Shown here piece by piece: positions 35,301 through 46,746 of a DNA stretch of 64,000 nt (the first letter of the stretch is position 1; each line of letters opens with the position of its first letter). The stretch is from assembly GCA_973895155.1 (NCBI GenBank), contig OZ316894.1, positions 11,408,001 through 11,472,000 on the forward strand, given 5' to 3'. The position numbers and the translations under genes were made by a program. The notes under the pieces were generated by a model. That model saw only the letters and a list, made by a program, of their open reading frames with translations. It did no database searches and was not told the origin of the DNA. Origin of the DNA: Marsupella aquatica (taxonomy: Eukaryota > Marchantiophyta).

Positions 35301-38300
35301 ACTGTTCAAATACGTCAACGAAAGTTAGGTCGTTGCCTAAAAGATTCTCAAATAGTACAATCAGTGAGTACCTGAACAGTCAACTGACTTACCCAAAGGG
35401 GTTTTGTCTCATTTGTCAGCTCCCAATCCCAGTATTTCTCTGTGACTTTCTTCGTCTTCTTCTGCAGAGGCCATACCATTCTTTCGTAAGACTTCCCAAG
35501 GAGAAGCAGAACAATATGGCAATCATATTATGAACAAAAAGTACGATCATATGCGGATTTCAAATTGCATGCTTGGAGGGCGTTCATTCAGACTCTACCT
35601 CAGAAGCTTCAGTGGAGTCACCTTCAGCAGGCGCTGATTCTTCATCTTCGACCTATCCGAGCAAGCAAGCATTTACAAAACTAAGTAGAAGCCCACGGAG
35701 GATACAGAGAGCACAGCACAATATGGCACCCCTCTCCTGATCTACACTAAAACGGCAGGGACAGATTGGATATAAATTCACTATCATCAACAAATGTGCA
35801 GAGGATTCGGCTCAAGACATACCTCTTTTGTCCTTGACTTTTCTTGGTAGGTGTAGATTGGGAATGAAATAAACTGAGAGTAATTTTTCACTAGATTTTG
35901 AATTCTCGCTGGGTCCGTATACTCATCCTTAGCATCAGCCTGCAGCGAAGGAAGTTTCATCACGCATGAGAACGATTCACAAGCCTCCCGAACCCTCCGC
36001 TAGGTCTTCAAGAGGCTGGTAAAGTTTGACATATTAGACAAATAATCGCAAGATCTGAGGGAATAGATCAGTGGCCGATACCCACGACAGAAACTTGTGC
36101 AACTTGCATTTACCAACATAACGAATTCCATGATGAAGTCGAAAACTAGAGGCCATCTGCCCTACTTTCGCCTGACTTCAATCATGATGATAACTAGAAA
36201 CTGGGAACCAAAACTACAACATAAGAAGGTCAAATAAAGACCTTCAGGTAAAGGGTGATTGCGGTGCCTCTTGGGAGGATCTTCTCAGGATCTGTTTCCT
36301 CACGAATGGTGTAGACACTAGTGTCAGCTTCTCCTTCCCAAATAAGTTGTTGATTGGATTTCGCACTCTTAGTTGAAACAGAGACCTGGACAATGAGCAA
36401 TGGTTAGGAATGGATTATGTTTTGAACCAATAGTAACAAACATCAACTTACATTTCATGAACTCAGTCGTCAAGTTCACTACAAACAATCTGAGTTAAAA
36501 CTACAAAAGCTCGAATTTGAATATAATTAGACAAAGCTGTCCTCGGTCTTTCTAGACAAAAGAATAGATTTGCTTCTTGTTTAAGCATTCCTCTCCGCCT
36601 GCACTTGTTCGCTAGTACAGAACAGTGAAACTAGCACCAACCTTGTCTGACACCAAAAAGGCAGAGTAGAATCCGACACCAAATTGCCCGATCAAGTTGT
36701 TGTCAGAATTTGCATTGTCCTTATTCTCCTGCACCAATCAAGATGCCGGGTAATGTGATTGGTATTTGAAGAGACACATAAGCACGAATATCCATTTCTC
36801 AAGTCCACGAAGAACATCAAAATGCCAATCGGTTCACTGTTCTCCACCTTTCAGACGAACTTACATGGAAAATCAACTTCACTTTAGCCCAATAAGGTAC
36901 TACTCAAGCGTGGGCAGTGCAGACCACATTCAATTTCGAGGCTTCACAAGTCCTCGTATTTCTTTAAAAATATTAAATTCTGTGGCAAGGATTAGAACCA
37001 GTGACAGTAAAGAGCCCACTGCATTGGTGGTGCATCATAAGAGGGTCTGCTGAGAAGTACTACCTTCAAAGCCTTCAAGAATTTGGCTGTACCACTCTCT
37101 GCAATTGTTCCTAGGCTCCGCACAAGCTCGTCTCTGGTCATACCCACTCCAGAATCGCTGCATATAGAAAGCCAAGAGAAGTCAACGAGAAATATTGCTA
37201 AAACACCTCAAGTATCTAAACAGTTGCAATAATCGTCGTTCACCGAACACCAACATCACAGACATCTAACAAAGGAGTACTGCTAGAGCTAAGAACCACT
37301 CACGTAATGGTGATAGTGCCGTTCTCGGGATCGGTTTGGAGTCGAATCTCCAAATTAGGATTTGCCTCCAGCAATTCTGGTTCTGTTACACTGAGAAATC
37401 GCAGCTTGTCCAGAGCATCACTCGCATTACTGCAATAACAGAATTTTCAAATCAATAACAATGGACAGTAGACTGGAGTGGGACAACGGGAGACCCTTAC
37501 AAAAAGATATTCTGAATCCGCAACACACGTTGGGAGGCCATCTGTTTCAGACAATATTTCCCTCACTCTTAAAAATGAGAAATTTTCAAACATCCGAACC
37601 AGGCAAAACTAAGATGAAAATTCATGATCGAAAATTCATGATACACTTCCTCGATCGCAAGAACTGAGAATGTACTAGCGTACCTGACGAGCTCACGGAG
37701 AAAAACTTCCTTATTGCTGTAAAGACTGTGAACTATCAGATCCAAGAGCCGCGTCACCTACACGAATGCCGATAGAGTTAATAGACGATAGCAAATTACT
37801 CTTAGGCGGACAAGGTCGACAAAACACGACAGATCAGCAGCTCACCCGTGGGACATTAAATGTCTAGGGAAGGACTAAACAAATTTACACCCGCGTTACA
37901 CATTTAGATAACTCGACATTACAAATACAAGAACGCGGCCAGCTGAGTGTAGTACTTAAGGAGCCCCGGGAAATTACTATGCATTACCTCAGCCTGGTAC
38001 TCAAACTTCTCAACAGGTGCCGTTTCCTTCTCGGCAACAGTCGCCTCGCATCTCACAGTCGACACACTAGGCGAAGACCTGTTCAAGAGGCTGGTCCTCT
38101 GTCTTCCAGCGAAAAGGGAGTCTAACCCTGCCTTAGTCCCGGTAATGGACCTTCCCGCAGTGTACAAGGAACGCTTCGTAGATAAACCCCGAAGGCCGGA
38201 TGCCTGGTTCAGAGGAGCGCTAGCTCTCACGCCAACCGACGGTGCGGAGCGCTGGAGAACACAATCCACCACAAGGAATTTGTTTAACATTAAGAATACA

Positions 38301-38986
38301 ATACGGACGACACCGACTTTGAGCTACTGGTCATGCTTCTCACCGGGAATCTCTGTCCGCATAAGCTCAAATTGTAGAACCATTCCCTTCCAGTCAGTTC
38401 GTCTTCATGGCGAAGAATTCATCGTAAATGTGTCAGTGTAGGAGAACAAAACTCAAACTTTACAGGGTGGCTTCGCAGAGGAAACAATCTGAGATGCTAA
38501 ACCCAGAAATTGACGTGGACCGTCAGTCCATCCAAAGCACCGAACTAACTTCAAAACCCTCCGCCGCAGGGTTCATGAATTCCCACTCAAACGATGATGC
38601 GGTTCACTCCACATCAGCAAAGCGCTAAACCCTTGGGCCTAGGGGGCAAACGAGGAAACCGAGGCCGAACTGTAAAACCCTTAAGACCTAACTGAAAGAT
38701 TTCTTCCCCGCAGCTGGATTCATAAAATGTCAAGAAACCCGGCAGCAAGAGCCGAAAACTCAACTCCACGACCAAAGGAAAAACTCTCCCGAGCTTCAGA
38801 GGCAGCGAACCCAACCTCACAAGCATCTGCACAGGAGATCGGAAACTTTCCGATAAAGCAGAGCGCATTCACAATCATGATCCCAAAGCCGCACGACCAT
38901 ACCTTCTCAGAGAAATCCCGGGACGTCACATGGGAAGCCCCTGCGAGGGCACGGGCGCCAACGACGACGGGAGAAGCGATCGCCAT
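32354..38986 (-). CDS. HSP90C: Plastid HSP90 chaperone (HSP90C / HSP90.5 type)
   Basis: This is an ATP-dependent stromal chaperone. Twenty exons (- strand): 38986-38903, 38251-37988, 37757-37684, 37429-37304, 37157-37064, 36728-36642, 36385-36242, 35939-35823, 35652-35599, 35461-35393, 35301-35197, 35004-34864, 34508-34416, 34263-34186, 34076-33819, 33647-33545, 33387-33213, 33090-32985, 32776-32687, 32551-32354, for 819 residues. The first ~100 residues are a Ser/Ala/Arg-rich transit peptide ending near [10 protein letters not shown]. The ATPase domain has [15 protein letters not shown] (NASD 142-145), DSGVGM (184-189) and [11 protein letters not shown] (228-). The middle domain has LNVSREIL with catalytic Arg476. 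The acidic C-terminus ends [14 protein letters not shown], typical of plastid forms and lacking the cytosolic MEEVD and the ER KDEL. All splice phases close and no stops occur. The first intron (651 bp) splits the transit peptide after residue 28. Confidence 0.97.
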
Positions 38987-39373
38987 GGAGCGCAGCGAGA
39001 AAACAATTCTCCTCGACCCGGCGAGCAGCATGTACCTCGGCTCTCTGAGACGCTCGACCAACAACGATCTCCACACCAAAACCTCTCTCCCTTTCTACTC
39101 CTCGTCTTCGTCTGCGCGATTTCTTCTGGTACTAATAACACTCTCTTTTGCCAGCAGGAGCTACGGCAGCGACAGCACGGGCAATGCCTTATCCGAATCG
39201 GATTCACGGATAGCACGCCGCACCGACGAGAGGACCGCGACAACCAGAGAGTTCTAGAATGGAGCCGCAATTGATCGAAAGGCAGAGAGACACATCGATG
39301 TCGAGAGGCAGAGGAAGACAGAGAGGGCAGGGAAGGGAAGGGAAGGGAAGGGAAGGGAACGGAAGAAGGCACA
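38987..39373 (-). promoter_or_regulatory. Proximal promoter / 5' UTR region of HSP90C
   Basis: This stretch upstream of the minus-strand start is CT-rich when read in gene orientation, with a run of GGGAAGG units on the plus strand at about 39330-39360. It shares a similar purine/pyrimidine tract with the leader of the YSL gene. No TATA box could be placed with confidence. Confidence 0.4.
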
Positions 39374-39532
39374 GAGGTCGGCTGCTGCAAAAGCGAAGGA
39401 AGGTACTAGAAAGGTTGGACGGGAAGACGGGGGCCAAACAGGGGGCGAAATAAGGGGTTTCCTTGATAACTCCTGATGAATCCTTGGTTAGGGTTTTAGG
39501 GGTTTTGACTTCTGACGTGCTGTAATGTAAGA

Positions 39533-39552
39533 GGGGGGGGGGGGGGGGGGGG
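39533..39552 (+). repeat. Poly-G run of about 20
   Basis: An uninterrupted run of about 20 G interrupts the first unit of the repeat array, at the place where the other units have CCTATAGGGGGCTTT. It probably expanded from that shorter G run. Confidence 0.9.
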
Positions 39553-39704
39553 CCTGTTGTCTCAAACCTCAAATTGGATGGAGAGAAGGGAGAGGTAGGC
39601 CTGGGCAGCAAAGGAAGGTATAGGGTAATGCAGGTCTGGGCAGAGGTTACTAGGTTGTAACCCTGCATCCGGAATATGAAAAGAAACTGGCCGGCGGCAG
39701 CCGG

Positions 39705-39723
39705 GAAACTTCTTTGAATATTC
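39705..39723 (-). promoter_or_regulatory. Heat-shock-element-like double palindrome
   Basis: GAAACTTC (39705-39712) and GAATATTC (39716-39723) are two perfect GAAnnTTC units separated by three bases, with further GAA triplets at 39671-39686. This matches the recognition pattern of heat-shock transcription factors, apart from the extra base between the two dimers. It lies about 720 bp upstream of the HSP90C start codon, compatible with heat control, but the transcription start is unknown. Confidence 0.5.
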
Positions 39724-40351
39724 CGGGAGCAGGTTACACCCTATAACCCCAGCCCTGCCCTGCCCTGCATTAGCATACCTAACTCTTGCCCGGAAAGAGG
39801 TTACCGGCTCAACTTTTCAGGACACCAGATTATGACTATAGCAGGCCCCTGTAGAAATGGTTACACACCGGTAACCTCTTCTCCTAACAGGATTTACATA
39901 CTATGAAAGTTGGACAAGAAGACACGGTCAAACAAGGGACAAAATATGGGGTTTCCTTGATAACCGGGGATGAATCTTTTGTGCGGTTCTGACGTGTTGT
40001 CCTACAGAGGGCTTTTCAATAGAGCATACACTAGGGGTCTCAAACTTCAAAATTTGATGGAGGGAAGGGAGAGGTCGGCTGCCAAAGCGGAGGAAGGTAC
40101 TAGACAGGTTGGACGAGAAGATGGGGCAGACAGGGGAGGAAATACGGGGTTTCCTTGATAACTGGTGATGAATCCTTTGTTAGGGTTTTAGGGGTTCTGA
40201 CTTCTGACATGCTGTCCTATAGGGGGCTTTCCAATCAAGCATACACTTGACTTTCTGTCCTATAGGGGCTTTTTGCTTTGGCAGCCGAAAGCAGGCCCAT
40301 TCAACAGAGGATAAGCATCCTGCTCCGGAGGCTGCAATTGTATGTAGGGTA

Positions 40352-40615
40352 GCCACAAGTGAACAATACCTAGGGATCTAATAGGGACCCAGACCAGAAG
40401 GGAGAGAGAGTTAAACCATGGCCCCAAAGTCAGCCAGCCGAGGGCCAGGGAGAAGCCCTCTATAGGACACTAGAACCCCTAATTTGCCACAAGTGAACAA
40501 TACCTAGGGATCCAATAGGGACCCAGACCAGGAGGAGGGAGTTACACCATGGCCCCAAAGCCAGCCAGCCAGGGGCCAGGGAGAAGCCCTCTATAGGACA
40601 CCAGAACCCCTAATT
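40352..40615. repeat. 134-bp tandem duplication
   Basis: Units start at 40352 and 40486 with GCCACAAGTGAACAATACC and end with ...AGAACCCCTAATT. They differ by a few substitutions and a short indel. Each unit ends in AGAAGCCCTCTATAGGACA, the reverse complement of the CTGTCCTATAGGGGGCTT landmark of the neighbouring array, so the two repeats share sequence in opposite orientation. Confidence 0.9.
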
Positions 40616-43600
40616 CCCTGATGTCAGATGCCGAATTAGGTAGTAGTGTTTAACTAGAGTTAAAACTAGAGTAACTACAGTTAGAAGTAACCGTAGTTAG
40701 AGGTAGAGTAAGGTTAAGCGGAGGAAGCGAATGCATAGTAAATGGTAGAAAGTCAAGACAACTTAGCATGGAGTGTCAAGCTGACTTAGGTGCGATTAAG
40801 TTAGGTTAACATTTATTAGGTTAGCATTAGTAGTTGTAGTACTTTGCATACAATTGAACGGACGGCCTACTTAGCGGAATTTTAGAAAAGTCTTAGGATA
40901 GAATTAGATCTGGAAATTCAGCAAGTATGTAGTCTTAGGTTCAAGGAACACACCGGAAAGTTTTCAAGTAAAACTGAGGTTGGGGCACGATACTGGAGAA
41001 TTATGAAATAGGGGTTTCATTATAAGTACACTTAAACGGGATGCCGTCTAAAGTAAATTACGGGTTCTTAGTACAAGGTAAGCAGTGTTATAGGAGTTTG
41101 CTGAGAAGGCCAGGTGTCATCATGGGAGTCCTTCTCATAGGGACACAAAGTCCAGGAACAATTTACGTTACGGCCAAGAGAGGTGCAGCAGAATTTCAGC
41201 AGCAATTCAACAATGGCAGCTCGGTGCATTGAAGAGAATTCAAATCCTTCCATAAGGACAACCGGGTTGACTCTGAAAAAACAGAGGAACACAGGATTGC
41301 TTGAAGGTAAGGCATGAGGAGATAAGGAATTGAATCTCACTGGCAAGGGAAAACTCTGTGGTGCTGGAAGGAGCTCTTGAGATAAGGAAATCTCATTACT
41401 CGGAAAATCTTGTTGTGGCAATAGAGATTAGCCGGCATTTCAATTTCGTGCTGCTGAGTTGAACCGTTGCTGCTATTGAGTTCGATGTTGGTTGAGAATA
41501 ATTATTGCTATTTGTAAAGAGAGACATGTTGCGTTGCTCGAACTCTGCTACATTGCTGAAACAAACTTGGGTCTGAAGCTCGGTCCAGCATTGGACACTT
41601 GCTACTGCTATGAAAGCTTGCTACTACAGCCGGGTCCGTAATGAAGGGCAGAGATTGGTGTTGCCGTTTGAGAGGAAATACTGGGCTAAAGGGGAATCGT
41701 GTTGCGAGTCTAGAGAGGGAAGCTTGCTACTGATAAATCAAAAATGTCGTGCTGCTTCAAGCTTGTTGCTGAGAGCTTGCAGTTGCTGGGAGTAGTGCTG
41801 TTGCATAAGGAGAGCTGTTATTCAATTAGAGCTCCGTTGCAGGGAGAGCTTCGTGCTATGGAAGATGGAGCAATGCTGATGGGAGGAGTATTGCTGCGCA
41901 GTTGGCTTCTATTCAATTAGAGCTTGTTGCTTAGAGCATGCTATTGATAGGCTATGGAGAGAGCTCACTACATTAGTTGCTGATCAATCCTTGAGATTGA
42001 TGCTGCTACCCTGAAACTCGTGGTTGCCTGAAGTAGCTGCAGCAAAATCGAAAGCTTGAAAGTTGGCTAGTGACCGGGTAGAGCAGCTTCGTGATACTGA
42101 GCTATGGAGATTGAAGGTAGCTCACGAGGCTGGGAAGCTATGGTGAGAGTTGCATGTTGCTGAAAGACTGAGCTATGGAGGAAGGCCACTGTTGAAGAAG
42201 AAGAAAAAAGGAGAGTAAAGAAGAAAATGGGGAAGCAGCATCGCGATGCTTCGCGCTGCGGCAAGTTGTTTTGTGCTGCCTTGCGCAGCATAGTGTAGCA
42301 TAGCGCAGCAGCTTGGTGCTACAAAATGTTGATGGCGAGGAGGAGTTGGCGACCGATTTTGAACTCGCGACCGGTTTTGAACTTGCAACCGGTGTCTTGC
42401 TAAGTAGTTTGAATGAGCTACCAAGGGAGCTGTCCAAGCTCTTCGTTTAAAGAGTCCACACCAACTCTAATTGAACTTGGTACAACATCCGTTTCTAGGC
42501 CTTTGGGAGGACTTTGAGGTTAGTTCAAAGTCGGGTGAGGGACCAGGGAGGCTAGGGGAGAACCCCACGAGGTAGACCTGACTCCTGGGATGACTCAGCA
42601 GTGGTTTTGAATTTGAATGGACTATGAAAAGTTTTTTTATGTGCCCTTAAAGTGGCCATTGTGTTAAGTAGTGGGGCTATTATGAAGCCCAACACTTAGG
42701 GGATACAAATAAAATAAATAGCCAGGATTTCAGTGTTGCTGGTTAGATAGTTAGGCATTAGTATTGTGGTATACCAGCAGCTTGAGATACTTATGTTTCG
42801 CTGGTTATCACCCATTCACGCGGAAGTACTTTCTAGGTAAGATCTCCAAATTGAACAAGGGCTGATCTGTATTCCTGTGGTAGCCGAGACTCAGTGGCAT
42901 AACCCGAGACTCAGTGGTAACCCGGAACTTAGGGGCGTTCCGACATTCAGTTGTGGGCCAAGCTAGAGCTTTCTTTCGTGAGTATGTTGTTTTAAATATA
43001 GTGTGTAAATTCTGGTGGTTGTAAGAGTTACCAAGGGGTACCCTGGCTACTCACATCACAAGGAGGTTCTGCTGCTATCGTTTCCTGTGTGACAACCAGA
43101 GTCGGAGTTATGGTAGTTGAGTGACCTGCGGTTAAAGTAGAAACTTAACCCGGGTTAAGTTAGCAATCATCTAGTTACACTTGGGTTAACTTTTTCCAGT
43201 GACTACTAACCGGAGTTAGCACCCTGGGCCTGGTTTGGTTTGGGTTGGCTTTGGCTTGGAGCCCTAGGGTGTTGTGTGAGAGAATAAGAGGAGAAGTAAG
43301 GGGCTGCCTAGCCTCCTCACTTATTCATTCCTACCCTCTCTTGTAAGGCTGAAAGCTTGGAGGCCGAGGTTCTCATTTTCAGAGGGCAGCAGCATTGGTT
43401 TGAGGTACTTGGGAGGGTGGATAGTGAGCTAGTCCACTAGGTAGGCGGCAAGGAGAGAGTCAAGGAAGGTGTTGGGATCTGAACTTGTACTATGCCTTGT
43501 AGTAAAGACTCGTGTTGAAGCCTCAGTCTTGAAACACTGTCTAGTGAGTATGTGAATCCAGTGAGTGTGTATGCCAACGTTGTTATGATTTGACACCAGA

Positions 43601-44044
43601 GGGGTGAAGCTTGAAGCCTGGGAGTGAGCTCAGACTCGATCACTTGCCTTGTTGCGATAGGAGGTGACGAACCTGAAGCTCTCGATGAAGGAAGCGGAGG
43701 GAACTCTAGGTATACTGACCATAGCGAGAGTCTGTGGGGACAGCTTGTGGGGTTACTTGTCGTGTTGAGATCGGGAGCGAGGTTGTGTGAGTGCTTCCTA
43801 GTGGGGAAGCAAGGGAGTGATAACCACCCTTCAAAGTTATCTTTCCAACGGTGGAAATAAAACTACCTAGTTGGGTGTGTGAGTGGAGAAGAAGGGAGTC
43901 AATCTAAGAGAAATAGACTTGTTGTCCTACTATTCGCCCGTCCTAGGAACCCGGACAACGATAAGAAGGGGCATAAGTGGTGAATTTAACTCTAAGGGAG
44001 AGTTAAGCCCCATTGCAAGGTGTTGACACCTGACAAGGAAGACG
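40616..44044. other. Intergenic, low-complexity and repeat-derived DNA
   Basis: No gene is recognisable. Positions 40640-40840 and 43120-43220 are dense in GTTAG/CTAAC words resembling those in the copia LTRs, which hints at old LTR material. About 41420-42440 is rich in GCTGCT- and GCTTGCT-like words. A 13-bp imperfect hairpin (TAAGTAGTGGGGCT ... AGCCCAACACTTA) lies at 42665-42698. Open frames here are short and lack family features. Confidence 0.45.
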
Positions 44045-44260
44045 TCCCGTGTCTTCGTGTCCAACCTTTCTAGCACCTTCCTTTTCTTTTGTGGTTTATC
44101 TCTCCCTTGCCTCAAGTTTGAGATTTGAGACGGATTTTCCTTGATAACTGGTGATGAATCTTATGTCAGGGTTTTAGAGGTCAGGGCTTTCTGTCCTTTA
44201 CAGAGCTTCAATCAAGTATATACTAGGGGATCTCAAAACTCAAAATTTGATTGACCCTAA
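44045..44260. repeat. Rearranged copy of the 39.4-kb repeat family
   Basis: Positions about 44045-44100 contain the reverse complement of the GGAAGGTACTAGAAAGGTTGGA landmark region, while 44134-44250 carry the TTTCCTTGATAACTGG...ATGAATC segment in direct orientation. The two halves of the unit are thus inverted relative to each other. Confidence 0.7.
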
Positions 44261-44318
44261 CTTGGGGGTTAGTAGTTAAGGTTACCACAACTTGGAGGTT
44301 AGTACTTAAGGTTACCAC
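44259..44318. repeat. 30-bp tandem duplication
   Basis: Two adjacent 30-bp units begin AACTTGG(G/A)GGTTAGTA and end AAGGTTACCAC, with two mismatches. Confidence 0.9.
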
Positions 44319-45287
44319 AGTAAAAGCTATGTATTACCAAACTTTAAGATCCATCACTTTTTGCCATAAAGATTGGTCATATTCATAAGTCACTGTAGAG
44401 GCTAGTGAAAAAATTATTTTTGAAAAAACTGTGGCCATAAATAGCCATCATCTGTAACTATGAAACTTTGAGACACCCTGTTGCCGTGCAAGCGGCATGG
44501 GAATGCCAGTGTGCAACTCTACTGAATGAAAGTGTAACTTTACTAAACAAAGGAGAACTAGTGGAAGTGCTATGGAAAGTAGCCTACTGCTTGTCCTTTG
44601 GATGGCCATGGTGTTTATTCTGAATTCATTGAGTGCACTTTGCTTTTTCAAAACCCTAACAAGGTTGTCTCTTGGGTGTTACATTTCCTTGAACACCCTC
44701 ACCAGCCATTTTTTTGTGGGCAAAAAATTGTCAAAAACTTATCTAGAAAAGGGGCTGGCTAATGATACTCGGGCTAAATTCTGGGGAAAATGGCAGCCAG
44801 TTGCCACACCAGGACTAAGGGCTGGCATCATTTGCCAGCAAGCTCTAGGCAAGATAAGGGTTGTTCACCTGCTGCTCATTACCATGTAATGTACATAGTT
44901 GCCGGTCTTTGACAATGAACTAGTGGAGTTTTCTCAAGAATGAGCTAGCGGAGCTGTTCAAGTCACCATTTGCCACCTGAGTGCACCATTCTCCACCTGA
45001 GTGCATTGTGAAACTTTGGGATTAGCCAGTGAACTTACGCTCAACTAGAGAATATTAGTCAATTGGTTGCAACCCAAATCATATGCAGTAGCCAACTTTC
45101 CTTACTCCATAGGCCAGTAGGGAGCTACCTTGGCTAATTTTTTCAATACAAAAAAATTGCTGACCGTCTCTATCAATGTTGGTGTCAAAATCCTATACAC
45201 CTACATCAATGTGCAATATTCACAAATGTCATGTAGATTATGAATGGCCAAATGGGTTTTCCTCAAATTTGTTACCCTCAAATGAAT
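44319..45287. other. Intergenic, no gene seen
   Basis: An open stretch at 44572-44889 (+) has hydrophobic segments but no recognisable family features. Otherwise the DNA shows nothing that can be supported as a gene. Confidence 0.4.
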
Positions 45288-45574
45288 CTCGGGGGGTTAA
45301 CTAAGTGTATATTTTGGGGTACCACGTGCGATCCTAGCCTAATATAAATAGACCTATTTTATAAAGAAAATATTCCAAAAATATTTTCTATTTTCAATAT
45401 TAATAAACTATTTTACTTTATAAAGGGTATATATTAAAGAATATTCTATAAACATGAGTTTATAATACCTTCTTTTGCCTTCTACGCTTTTTAAAAATTT
45501 AGTTAAAATATGCCAAAAATACATATTTTGGATCGCACGTGGTTCCTAAGGTTTTTGATAGTCAACCCCCCGAG
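45288..45574. mobile_element. MITE with 8-bp target duplication and CTCGGGGGGTT termini
   Basis: The 287-bp element begins CTCGGGGGGTTAACTA and ends in the inverted form (TAGTCAACCCCCCGAG). The two termini also share CCACGTGCGATCC, about 33-45 bp from each end, giving imperfect inverted repeats of about 45-50 bp. The element is flanked on both sides by AAATGAAT (45280-45287 and 45575-45582), a perfect 8-bp duplication. The interior is AT-rich and has no open frame, so it depends on a transposase from elsewhere. The 8-bp duplication suggests hAT or P superfamily, but the termini are not typical of hAT. The CACGTG core in both termini is also a G-box. Confidence 0.88.
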
Positions 45575-45674
45575 AAATGAATCTTTAAATTAACACTTGC
45601 CAAAACATTGTTTGGTTGGAAATGAAAATTCATGGGTTCAACCACAACTAGTATCAAACATAGCATGAATTTTT

Positions 45675-45945
45675 CCTAGGCTTCTATATGGTGGGACACT
45701 CTTTGGCTATCTTGTCTCATTCAATTTGATTGAAATGTATTTATATGTTAATTTGGCCTAGTCCATGCTTCAGCCATGTATTATTTACAATTTAGTCATT
45801 TTTGGCAACCTCTTTAACTTTTTTAATTTCCTTAGTTCTTATTAGGTCCCCCTATAATTTTTTTTAACATTTTGACGGGCATATTTCCTTACTTGCATGA
45901 GAAGTTGGACCCTTCAATCAAGCAACTAGTACACTATTCATTGAT
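45675..45945 (-). repeat. Dispersed AT-rich repeat, copy 2 (inverted relative to 21.3 kb)
   Basis: This is the reverse-complement partner of 21255-21549, matching over nearly its whole length with scattered mismatches and short indels. The block containing CTATCTTGTCTCATTCAATT is identical over more than 30 bases. The retroelement fragment present next to copy 1 is absent here. Confidence 0.85.
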
Positions 45946-46443
45946 GAGTGCACCTTATATTCCATTGGTTATAATATTTACATTGTTCATGGTTTATTCA
46001 TGAACAGGTGTCACCGAAAAAAAGGGCCCAAATAGAACAGAAAATTAAAAAAAAAAAAAGTTCAGTAGCTCACGCTCTTTGAATCATAAAGTGCTGTATT
46101 TATACAAATACATTGACTAGTACCTAGAAATTAATGCACATGTAGTATTGTATTTTTCTCACTTTTAAAAAGGTATGTAGTTTTTCATTAACTTTCTTAT
46201 AATCATTCTTTCATACTTGTTTTTCATAAACTAGTGAAATGTAAAATATCTCCGCATTTCAATTCTTTTAGATAAGTCAAAATAGGCATGTAGTAGGATG
46301 AACATGCTATAATAATCAAACATAGGATGTAAAATTGTGATAGTGTTTTGTCTCACCATGCTTCCTTGTATGAGAAACCCATCTGTAAAGTGGCCACCCT
46401 GCATAAACACAACCAGTCTGATACTATTATCATCCCAAAACTA

Positions 46444-46517
46444 AAATCTTGGTACAATTTTTTGTCCTTTTCTCACAAACAAATCTTGGTACAAATTTTT
46501 GTCCTTTTCTCACAAAC
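46444..46517. repeat. 37-bp tandem duplication
   Basis: Two adjacent 37-bp units begin AAATCTTGGTACAA and end TTTTCTCACAAAC, with one mismatch. Confidence 0.92.
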
Positions 46518-46746
46518 AAAACATTCTTTAAAACCCTCTTTTGCTTTTACTCTACATTATTTGTCCGGTTATGGTAAATTGGTCTTTGACTCTTACAAAC
46601 GAAAAAAATTTACGGAAAGTACATGATTTATCCAAACAGAAACAAACAAAGTAGAATCAAGGGAAACAAAAGACGTCCAGAGGACAAACACTAAAAAGTA
46701 GTTCAAGATTTTTAACTTAAACACATCTACAGTAGGTTGCTTGAAG

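Larger units (their letters stand above)
39374..40260 (+). repeat. Degenerate ~199-bp repeat array upstream of HSP90C
   Basis: Related copies begin near 39374, 39905 and 40072. The latter two are tandem with a period of 199 bp measured at GTTGGAC (39909 and 40108). Shared landmarks in order are AGGTCGGCTG, GGAAGGTACTAGA, GGGGTTTCCTTGATAAC, TTAGGGTTTTAGGGGTT and CTTCTGAC(A/G)TGCTGT. Related pieces, partly inverted, recur at 44045-44260 and within the duplication at 40352-40615. No open frame is conserved, so this looks like a non-coding repeat family. Confidence 0.8.

Noticed and set aside
36950-37030. Open stretch within HSP90C intron 5 resembling an extra exon
   Set aside because: It lies on the plus strand, opposite to the gene, and the flanking exons join in phase without it.
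43085-43580. Possible LTR with TTAG-rich promoter-like words
   Set aside because: No partner repeat, no clear TG...CA ends and no recognisable primer-binding site were found.
44572-44889. Hydrophobic 105-codon open frame
   Set aside because: No homology recognised and no supporting neighbours or splice sites.
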